A stretch of DNA of 6,454 nucleotides. It comes from an uncultured euryarchaeote. GTDB taxonomy: Archaea; Thermoplasmatota; Poseidoniia; Poseidoniales; Poseidoniaceae. Numbering within the stretch: position 1 is the first letter of the stretch; every line of letters begins with the position of its first letter. Position numbers and translations under genes: made by a program. Shown here one piece after another: positions 1 through 5,241 of this stretch. The notes beneath the pieces were generated by a model. That model was not told the origin of the DNA and made no database searches. It was given only the letters and a program-made list of their open reading frames with translations. The stretch covers positions 1 through 6,454 of the forward strand of contig CALBJF010000041.1 in NCBI GenBank assembly GCA_937892665.1. Reading direction: 5' to 3'.

Positions 1-2
1 CC

Positions 3-335
3 GTGGGAGAATTCTACGACGCCTGGGCAACTCGGAAAACATCGGAAGAAACGTGGTGGAATCACGGCATTCCTCAACGAGAAACACAGGTGTGGTCAAC
101 ATTCAATGGAGTTTGCGTGTACAATTCCAAACCCATCTCAGAAGGGGCAAGGTTTGCTGGAATAAATCCGCGAACAAATGAAATCGATTGCGATACTAGT
201 GTCATTTGCGAGGTGTTTCGCAGCATGGGATCGAGTGAAATAATCATGCTTCCAATCAATATTCGCCACCCACCTAATACCTTCAAAGAACGTCTTTATT
301 ATCTCAAACAACGCTTACTTGGAAGAGGTGCTTAG
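3..335 (+). CDS. Probable glycosyltransferase, C-terminal fragment (5' end outside the window)
   Basis: An open frame enters from the left edge and stops at TAG 333-335, leaving the last 110 residues. The GTG at position 3 is probably an internal Val codon, because the frame is open to the edge and the fragment is too short for a whole enzyme. Visible landmarks are EFYDAWATR near the fragment start, WSTFNGVCVYNSKPI about 30 residues in, then DCDTSVICEVF and IIMLPINIRHPP. The order 'YDxWA, then W/S-x-F-x-G-x-x-x-Y, then a Cys/Asp-rich stretch, then an I-N-I/P element' resembles the C-terminal half of GT-A type glycosyltransferases related to the CAP59/GT69-like group. That is recollection of family patterns, not an alignment. 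The stop lies one base before the next ATG, so it is cotranscribed with a second glycosyltransferase, which supports a role in glycan assembly. The catalytic DxD region would lie outside the window. The acceptor and donor sugars cannot be told. Confidence 0.55.
   Translation: MGEFYDAWATRKTSEETWWNHGIPQRETQVWSTFNGVCVYNSKPISEGARFAGINPRTNEIDCDTSVICEVFRSMGSSEIIMLPINIRHPPNTFKERLYYLKQRLLGRGA
325..330 (+). promoter_or_regulatory. Shine-Dalgarno site that fixes the start of the second glycosyltransferase
   Basis: GAGGTG lies in the last codons of the upstream gene and ends 6 bases before ATG 337. It matches the archaeal/bacterial anti-Shine-Dalgarno core well. It supports ATG 337 over the in-frame TTG at 319, which would put this site inside the coding region. 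Confidence 0.7.
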
Positions 336-336
336 G

Positions 337-1230
337 ATGAAGATCGCCCTCTTTACTGTGAGTTTTAACCGGCCTGATTTAATGCAACAACTTCTCGATG
401 GACTTAAGGAAAACCTCGACGACTTAGATGGAATTGATGTGCACCATTACATCGATGGAGGTCCCAAATCTGACCAACCAGCTCTTCAAAAAATAATTGA
501 TAATTCAGAAGTACCATGCACATCTGTTGTTCTTCGTGAAGAGAATTATGGCGTAGGGAGAAACCTCATTGGTGCAAGACGTGACTTGTTTGATGTTCAT
601 GGATATGAACGTGTTATTTTGATTGAAGATGACCTTATTCCTGGCCCGAACTTCATCAAGACGACTCTATCGTTAGCAGACTGGGCAAAATCCTACAATG
701 ATGTCGGCATGGTTCAAGTGTGGAATCTTCCTCATCGCGAAATAACTGAAAGTGATCTCGATATTGTTGAGCCCACACACGAACACTTCTACTCGTATTG
801 TATTGATGTTGAAGTGTGGAACGAAATTAAAGAAACAATTTATGCATACGAAAGCCAGTATTTGCAAGGCGTGTCATATGCAAACAAGGACTGGAGAGCA
901 ATTCGTAAGAAATTCATGAAACCTCGATATTCCAAGAATCGAATGATGAGAGATTCACCTACACTCCTTCCATCAGATTCTGAACATCCTGCTCCGTTTG
1001 GAAAGCGACTAAAACGTACGGTTCCAACTGGACAGGATGCAATCACAGCCCTCGCCTTGTGGGAGAAAGGGTTTGTTCGTATTGCAACCCTTGCCCCACG
1101 AGCTGTCATGAAAGGAATCGATGGCGTTCATAGCACTGCTGAAGTCTATGACAAACTTGGACTCAACAAGCAAGCACAGTATGTTTGGGAGCAAGAAGTT
1201 CCGCTCACATTTAGACTTTTGAATGAATGA
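337..1230 (+). CDS. GT-A fold glycosyltransferase (family 2 / GNT-I-like)
   Basis: A 297-residue protein that probably transfers a sugar from a nucleotide or lipid donor to a glycan at the cytoplasmic face of the membrane. It opens with MKIALFTVSFNRPDLMQQLL, the usual first beta strand and 'N-R-P' turn of nucleotide-sugar binding GT-A enzymes. HHYIDGG (36-42) is the second strand. ENYGVGRNLIGAR (69-81) is the loop before the metal site. VILIEDDLIPGPNFI (93-107) carries the E97-D98-D99 DxD-type metal/donor motif, in the 'EDDL...P.F' form seen in GNT-I-like enzymes. The C-terminal part has TGQDAITALALWEKG (231-245) and KGIDGVHST (259-267), resembling the acceptor-side 'DG..H' element of bacterial sugar transferases. 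No membrane segment is visible. ATG 337 is chosen because of the GAGGTG six bases upstream; TTG 319 would add six residues. The stop overlaps the next start (ATGA at 1227-1230), so translation of the peptidase is probably coupled. The exact family and substrate are uncertain. Confidence 0.85.
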   Translation: MKIALFTVSFNRPDLMQQLLDGLKENLDDLDGIDVHHYIDGGPKSDQPALQKIIDNSEVPCTSVVLREENYGVGRNLIGARRDLFDVHGYERVILIEDDLIPGPNFIKTTLSLADWAKSYNDVGMVQVWNLPHREITESDLDIVEPTHEHFYSYCIDVEVWNEIKETIYAYESQYLQGVSYANKDWRAIRKKFMKPRYSKNRMMRDSPTLLPSDSEHPAPFGKRLKRTVPTGQDAITALALWEKGFVRIATLAPRAVMKGIDGVHSTAEVYDKLGLNKQAQYVWEQEVPLTFRLLNE

Positions 1231-3215
1231 GTTCATGGCCTTCTGTTAAGGCAAAGCATCGCCATCCTCTTCAAGGTCGACCCATTGCGTTACACATGGC
1301 AGAAGAGGTTCTCGTTGCAGAAGCCTTCGAAGTCCCCCCTACCTCAGAAATTTTATCTGAAATAATTGTAGAAGGGAAGGCCGACCCTGCCCGTAGTCAA
1401 ATTGAATTGAACATTACACTGGGTGCGACAATTGCATTTTGTGTAGCATTCCTGATTTTTGCAATGACTTTTGGTGATATGCTTACTACAGATTCAGAGA
1501 GTCAATCCACATATGAATGGTGGGAAACCCCCCTTGATCAGCGCCATATGATGGATTTACCGATGGATACCATGAGGGCACAGTTGCCTGAAAACGGTAC
1601 ATATGAGATACTTCCGTACACAGAACATTTCGTGACTGTTGAATTGCCCGCCTCTGAACAAGATGCTGGGTTCCCTGATGAAGCGAAAATGCATGTTGCT
1701 ATTTGGCTTCCAGATGTTCCCGAAGGCACCAAGGTTCCAGTCATTATGACGATTCACCCCTACTATGACTTCGGTGGAGAAGGAATGCCAGGACTTGGTG
1801 CTGATTCTAATCCAAATACAATTCCAGATGGCGGTGTTGGTAAGTGGGTCTACGATACATTCGTCCCTCACGGCTATGCTCTGGCTCAAGCGAGTACCTT
1901 TGGAACAGGACAATCTACACATTGTCAAGATGTGAAGGGACTTGGAGAGCAAACTGGAATTCAGGCTGTTGTCGACTGGCTCGGAGTCCAGAACTGGTCG
2001 AATGGCAATGTCGGCTTGATGGGGAAATCCTATGCAGGTACAACAAACTGGGAGGCGGCTCAACAACCATCTGAACACTTGAAAACAATCGTTCCCATTT
2101 CTGGATCGATTGGTGTGCAAGAAATGTTCTATCGAAACGGCTCTTCTGAAGCACGAGCAATGGGGTACGATGCTGCCTATCAAGCAGCAACGACTGATCT
2201 GACAACTGATGATTTGCGAGTCTGTTCGGATGACTTAGCAGGACCCCTCAACCCTTGGACAACCTATGCGTGGGCTGAATTTGGTGGTGGAGATTGGAGC
2301 GATTATTGGGATGAACGTCGCCATTTACCAGATGTCCTGGAAAACTATCGAGGCAGCGTCTACCTTGTCTGGGGATTACAGGATTGGAACGTTGATCCAT
2401 ACCATGCTTTCCCGACATATCAATTGATGCGGGATGCTGGAATCAATGCCAGAGCAATTGCTGGTCAATGGGCTCATAATTACCCAGACCAACCAGATCG
2501 ACACAGTGAACTCGGAACAGGATATGGCGGAGAAGCCTATCCAAACATGAGTCGAATGGATTGGGCTGTTGAATTATTTGGATGGTTCCAGTATTACTTG
2601 AAAGACATCGGCGACGAACCTGAGCCGATGGTGCAAATTCAAACAAATGATGGACAATGGCACGTCGAGGAAACATGGCCTCCAGAAGATATGACTTGGT
2701 TGATGGAAGAAATCGGTTCGGATTGGTCGGGTGATGGTGTCGTCAATGGATTAGGAGGCTCTGTAACGCTTACTAGCCCACAGTACGAGGATGCTTTGCA
2801 CATATCTGGACTTCCAACTTTACATCTCGAGGTTTCAACTCAAGCATGTAATGGAGGGCAAATCTTTGCTACAATGTACGACGATACAACAAACCTACGT
2901 CTTGGTCATGCAACAATGGATATTCGTTATCGTGATGGTGGATTTGAGGCGAAACCTGCTGCACCATTTTCAGGATATACAATGTTGATGGAATTTAATC
3001 CAATGGATGTCATTGTTCCAGCTGGTCATTCACTACGGATTGAACTTGCAGAAACTGGAGAAGATTATCTTCCTGGCCCTTGTGCAACAAATCCACTCGG
3101 TGGATTATCTGTTGATGGAGGGATGATTGGCCTTCCTTTGATTGATCGTCCTGTCAACGATGATGCTTGGTTCCTTGCTCCTGCTTGGTGGGAACAACAA
3201 CCAATACCTGCTTGA
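1227..3215 (+). CDS. Membrane-anchored X-Pro dipeptidyl-peptidase / CocE-like S15 serine hydrolase
   Basis: A 662-residue alpha/beta hydrolase of the S15 (X-Pro dipeptidyl-peptidase, CocE/NonD) family. The family releases X-Pro dipeptides or cleaves esters and amides. Residues 61-83 form one hydrophobic segment (LNITLGATIAFCVAFLIFAM), probably an anchor holding the enzyme outside the membrane. The hydrolase domain covers about 130-430. It holds IMTIHPYYDFGG (173-184), the nucleophile elbow GKSYAG with Ser268, the acid in GLQDWNV (Asp386), and the base in GQWAHNYP (His417). Asp386 lies in a 'GL-x-DWNV' context typical of PepX enzymes. Residues from about 480 to the end fit the C-terminal jelly-roll (PepX_C) domain, with PTLHLEVSTQA and VPAGHSLRIELAETG. 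The start at 1227 overlaps the previous stop. ATG 1296 would remove 23 residues and give a more ordinary N-terminus (MAEEVLVAEAF). Neither start has a good Shine-Dalgarno site, so the choice is open. The stop abuts the converging gene. True specificity (dipeptidase or esterase) cannot be read from sequence. Confidence 0.92.
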   Translation: MSSWPSVKAKHRHPLQGRPIALHMAEEVLVAEAFEVPPTSEILSEIIVEGKADPARSQIELNITLGATIAFCVAFLIFAMTFGDMLTTDSESQSTYEWWETPLDQRHMMDLPMDTMRAQLPENGTYEILPYTEHFVTVELPASEQDAGFPDEAKMHVAIWLPDVPEGTKVPVIMTIHPYYDFGGEGMPGLGADSNPNTIPDGGVGKWVYDTFVPHGYALAQASTFGTGQSTHCQDVKGLGEQTGIQAVVDWLGVQNWSNGNVGLMGKSYAGTTNWEAAQQPSEHLKTIVPISGSIGVQEMFYRNGSSEARAMGYDAAYQAATTDLTTDDLRVCSDDLAGPLNPWTTYAWAEFGGGDWSDYWDERRHLPDVLENYRGSVYLVWGLQDWNVDPYHAFPTYQLMRDAGINARAIAGQWAHNYPDQPDRHSELGTGYGGEAYPNMSRMDWAVELFGWFQYYLKDIGDEPEPMVQIQTNDGQWHVEETWPPEDMTWLMEEIGSDWSGDGVVNGLGGSVTLTSPQYEDALHISGLPTLHLEVSTQACNGGQIFATMYDDTTNLRLGHATMDIRYRDGGFEAKPAAPFSGYTMLMEFNPMDVIVPAGHSLRIELAETGEDYLPGPCATNPLGGLSVDGGMIGLPLIDRPVNDDAWFLAPAWWEQQPIPA

Positions 3216-3218
3216 TCA
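3213..3218. other. Abutting convergent stop codons forming the palindrome TGATCA
   Basis: The peptidase stop TGA (3213-3215) and the reverse-strand stop of the acidic protein gene (3216-3218, TGA on the - strand) touch without a base between them. There is no room for a terminator between the genes, so each transcript probably ends inside the other's coding region. I see no T-run on either strand just beyond the stops. Confidence 0.9.
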
Positions 3219-3944
3219 ATCTTCGTCGTCTTCTTCGTAAGGTTGCCACTCTTCTTGGCCTTCTTCTCGGAACCACCAATAGCCATCATCATCCTCAAAC
3301 CATTCGGTTCCATTTTCGTCGATGGAGTAATTTTCATTATCTTCTTCGTCGTCTTCTTCTTCTTCAACAGCAGTTGGGTCTGCAAGTCCAGATTCACTAG
3401 AGAGCATTGCCTTGACATTCTGGAGTTCATCTTCGTCATCAGTAAAAACACGATTTTCAGTTCGAATTTCAGCTTTGTGATCGCCCGCTTCGATTGCTTC
3501 ATCTGAATCAGCATAGAAGTCATCAGTCATTCGAGCTTTGAAATCTTCGAATTCATCACGACCGAAACTACCTGTAAATTCTTTACCAGAAGAGGACATC
3601 AAATCATCAAGATTCTTTCTTTTTCCAAGATTAAGATCTGGTGAATCCGGTGCGTCACTGGAATAAAATGAATCCTCTTCACCAAATTTAGGGAAAGAGC
3701 GTCCTTTAGGATCGGATTCTTCGATAGCCTCGATGACCAAGTCATGTTCATCCTCATCAATCTCTTCGTCTTCGTAAGCAGTTCCTACGACATCAACTAG
3801 TTTACTGAGAGCACGAGCGAGTTTCTTATCATCGCTGCCATGCTCTGTAGAGAGTTTCTCAACTTGCTTAAGAAGGCGCTCATAAGGAGTCCCAGTAAGA
3901 GCGCCAAGAAATCTTCCGAATCCCCCTCGTTTCTTCTTGGCCAT
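3216..3944 (-). CDS. Acidic hypothetical protein with a Trp-rich C-terminal tail
   Basis: A 242-residue protein I do not recognise as a named family. The N-terminus is basic (MAKKKRGGFGRFLGALTGTP). Residues about 20-76 look like a helical hairpin (YERLLKQVEKL, then KLARALSKLVDVVG, then DEDEHDLVIEAIEE), faintly like short SHOCT-type helical domains, but this is weak. The middle (80-190) is Ser/Asp/Glu-rich and probably disordered, with short aromatic patches (DEFEDF, DDFYAD). Residues 194-205 are nearly all Glu and Asp. The tail has GTEWFEDDDGYWWFREEG (212-229) followed by EEWQPYEEDDED. This looks like a small aromatic beta unit framed by acid, 'W-x-E-D-x-G-x-W-W'. There is no signal peptide or membrane segment, so it is probably cytoplasmic. 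ATG 3944 is the first Met of the frame after the divergent gap and has no Shine-Dalgarno site. The strong, consistent acidic composition and full-length frame support a real gene. Possible roles include a scaffold or a nucleic-acid mimic, both guesses. Confidence 0.8.
   Translation of the reverse strand: MAKKKRGGFGRFLGALTGTPYERLLKQVEKLSTEHGSDDKKLARALSKLVDVVGTAYEDEEIDEDEHDLVIEAIEESDPKGRSFPKFGEEDSFYSSDAPDSPDLNLGKRKNLDDLMSSSGKEFTGSFGRDEFEDFKARMTDDFYADSDEAIEAGDHKAEIRTENRVFTDDEDELQNVKAMLSSESGLADPTAVEEEEDDEEDNENYSIDENGTEWFEDDDGYWWFREEGQEEWQPYEEDDED
3221..3359. repeat. Two copies of a 16-base Glu/Asp codon repeat inside the acidic gene
   Basis: CTTCGTCGTCTTCTTC occurs at 3221-3236 and again at 3344-3359. 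On the - strand both encode runs of Glu and Asp in the tail of the acidic protein (EEDDED and the stretch of acids at 194-201). This is codon-level low complexity, probably prone to slippage or copying, not a mobile element. Confidence 0.7.
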
Positions 3945-4010
3945 GAGACTTGCTTGTGCCGAGGGGCTTTCAAAGATTGTGCTTTTTTGCAGTTGATTGA
4001 TGAATCACCG
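3945..4010. promoter_or_regulatory. Divergent intergenic region, probable shared promoter region
   Basis: These 66 bases separate the acidic protein gene (-) from the JAMM gene (+) and are the only divergent gap in the window. Neither flank has a Shine-Dalgarno site. Two elements sit where an archaeal TATA box would be if both mRNAs were leaderless. CTTTCAAAG (3967-3975), a near-perfect palindrome, is centred 27 bases before the - strand start. A run of six T (3983-3988) lies 23-28 bases before ATG 4011. Neither is a good TATA consensus, so the positions are suggestive and the boxes uncertain. Confidence 0.4.
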
Positions 4011-4775
4011 ATGCTTCGGACGTACGTGGTCGAAACCTGGTTAGTAGAAGCGATGCGTTCTTACAACGCAGAATCGCATGCTATGAGGCATTCCTATGCG
4101 GCACAGATTCACCTGACAGGCCCTCTCTTTCGAGACCTTGTAATATGGGCTCTGCAAGCATTACCAGATGAGATTCTTGTGGGATTAGATGTTAATCCTG
4201 ATCGCACTCATATCGAAGAAGTTCAGAATGCATTTGAAGGAGATGAACACGTTTCAAATCTCTTTGGCGGACAAGGCTACGTAATCAAGGAAGCGCACGT
4301 TGTGAACCGAGGGGATTCCTATTCAGTTCACCACTTGCCTGAAGAATGGACCGATGATCTGTTTTCAGGACAACGCGGGTCAAGAGCAGGACGTTTTACA
4401 CACTGGTTGCATACGCACCCAAATGCTCCAGCGATTCCAAGCGGCGCTGATACAGATGCAGCTCAAGAAACAACTGGTGTCGACATGATTCTTGGCCTTC
4501 GGTTTTCACCCGAAGGGCCTCTACCTTGGTTTGATGGTGTTGACGGAACCATCAGAAGTTTAGGAAACGAACATGCACCTAAGGCAAGAACATCGTGGTT
4601 TAGTCGTAAAGAATTACCAGTGTTAGGCGTTGCACCAACAGGGCATTCAATTCATGACATCCAGTTGATTGCATTCCATAAATCAGGCTTAGGCGTCAAT
4701 GTTCTTCTCATTGATGAGAGTGGCTATCCCTACGGATGGGATGAAATCCTTCAATCAGATGCCAATGCATTGTAG
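4011..4775 (+). CDS. JAMM/MPN+ zinc metalloprotease (JAB1/Mov34 type)
   Basis: A 254-residue protein with a complete JAMM zinc site, predicted to cleave isopeptide or peptide bonds, in archaea typically those joining ubiquitin-like SAMP proteins to targets. The signature is HTHPNAPAIPSGAD: His134 and His136, seven residues, Ser144, two residues, Asp147, matching H-x-H-x7-S-x2-D exactly. The upstream catalytic Glu is probably Glu54 in LPDEILVGL, where the family has 'E-x-x-G-x-L'. The domain would cover about 30-165. The remaining 90 residues end in NVLLIDESGYPYGWDEIL and may be an extra beta-rich extension. There is no signal or membrane segment, so it is cytoplasmic. ATG 4011 is preferred. 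The open frame extends back to 3840, but that would run 105 bases into the divergent acidic gene and add a Lys/Ser-rich stretch unlike the family. No Shine-Dalgarno site precedes the start. The 3' end overlaps the convergent DUF1499 gene by 25 bases. The substrate is unknown. Confidence 0.87.
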   Translation: MLRTYVVETWLVEAMRSYNAESHAMRHSYAAQIHLTGPLFRDLVIWALQALPDEILVGLDVNPDRTHIEEVQNAFEGDEHVSNLFGGQGYVIKEAHVVNRGDSYSVHHLPEEWTDDLFSGQRGSRAGRFTHWLHTHPNAPAIPSGADTDAAQETTGVDMILGLRFSPEGPLPWFDGVDGTIRSLGNEHAPKARTSWFSRKELPVLGVAPTGHSIHDIQLIAFHKSGLGVNVLLIDESGYPYGWDEILQSDANAL

Positions 4776-5230
4776 AACTTTTCGAGTCTCTCTGGGTTAA
4801 CTCCAAGATCTCCACCGCCCAATCTGGATTCAGAGTGAAGTTCTATCTTCGAGGAGTTGTCTCCTTCAGCAGTAATCAAGAGAACGACGTCGTCTGGGAA
4901 AAGCCAGAACGAGGTATGTTCAACAAAGTGGACAAAATATTCGCTCTCACTATCGGATTCAAAGAGTATATCGCCGCCTTGGTCATCGACATAATCCAAG
5001 GCGAGTGATTTTGTCTCTTCAAGCGATTGACCTTCAAGAAGAACTGTTGTGACTTCCATTCTGTGAGAATCTCCACCACCGAGATGAGCACAGTTTGAAC
5101 TCGAGTCAGAGCAACTTGGCATCTCCTCAAGGGCCTGGTCAGGAGCTGCTACAAGAATCCATACTTGGACTAAAAGCCACGGCGAAAGGATGAGGAATAC
5201 TCCTAACAATGCCTTCGTCGATGTATTCAT
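4751..5230 (-). CDS. DUF1499 family protein with N-terminal membrane anchor
   Basis: A 159-residue protein of the DUF1499 family, whose biochemical role is not established. Residues 8-29 are one hydrophobic segment (ALLGVFLILSPWLLVQVWIL), a signal anchor; there is no lipobox Cys. The family's early Cys pair appears as C40 SDSSSN C47. The hallmark C-terminal region is present: YFVHFVEHTSFWLFPDDVVLLI (98-119, with the FPDDV core), then KIELHSESRLGGGDLGVNPERLEKF (128-152), matching the family pattern 'RS-x-SR-x-G-x-x-DLG-x-N-x-x-R'. The family's usual Arg-Ser before the second Ser is His-Ser here. Its length is normal. It starts 10 bases after the oxidoreductase stop, with GAGGA overlapping that stop, so it is the second gene of that operon. 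Its last eight codons overlap the end of the JAMM gene on the other strand. The family is often found beside membrane or envelope genes, so an extracytoplasmic job is likely. Confidence 0.88.
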   Translation of the reverse strand: MNTSTKALLGVFLILSPWLLVQVWILVAAPDQALEEMPSCSDSSSNCAHLGGGDSHRMEVTTVLLEGQSLEETKSLALDYVDDQGGDILFESDSESEYFVHFVEHTSFWLFPDDVVLLITAEGDNSSKIELHSESRLGGGDLGVNPERLEKFYNALASD

Positions 5231-5236
5231 TGAGAG

Positions 5237-5241
5237 TCCTC
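5237..5241 (-). promoter_or_regulatory. Shine-Dalgarno site of the DUF1499 gene
   Basis: On the - strand GAGGA begins inside the TAG stop of the oxidoreductase gene and ends 6 bases before ATG 5230. It has the same core and the same spacing as the site before ATG 337. It fixes the start of the DUF1499 gene and implies reinitiation after the upstream gene. Confidence 0.65.

Noticed and set aside
319..336. TTG 319 as start of the second glycosyltransferase
   Set aside because: ATG 337 has GAGGTG six bases upstream, and MKIALFTVSFNRP is the normal beginning of this fold.
1557..2183. 208-residue open frame on the - strand inside the peptidase gene
   Set aside because: Its translation shows no recognisable domain, and it lies opposite the Ser268 region of a clear S15 enzyme, so it is a shadow.
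3065..3523. 152-residue Lys/Thr-rich open frame on the - strand
   Set aside because: It is the out-of-frame reading of the Glu/Asp codon repeats in the acidic gene and crosses into the peptidase end.
3983..3988. T-run as a terminator for the left operon
   Set aside because: It lies about 770 bases beyond the peptidase stop, across a gene on the opposite strand, and has no stem before it; a promoter element is a better, though weak, reading.
3840..4010. 57-residue upstream extension of the JAMM frame
   Set aside because: It would overlap the acidic gene by 105 bases, is compositionally unlike the family, and ATG 4011 gives a good N-terminus.
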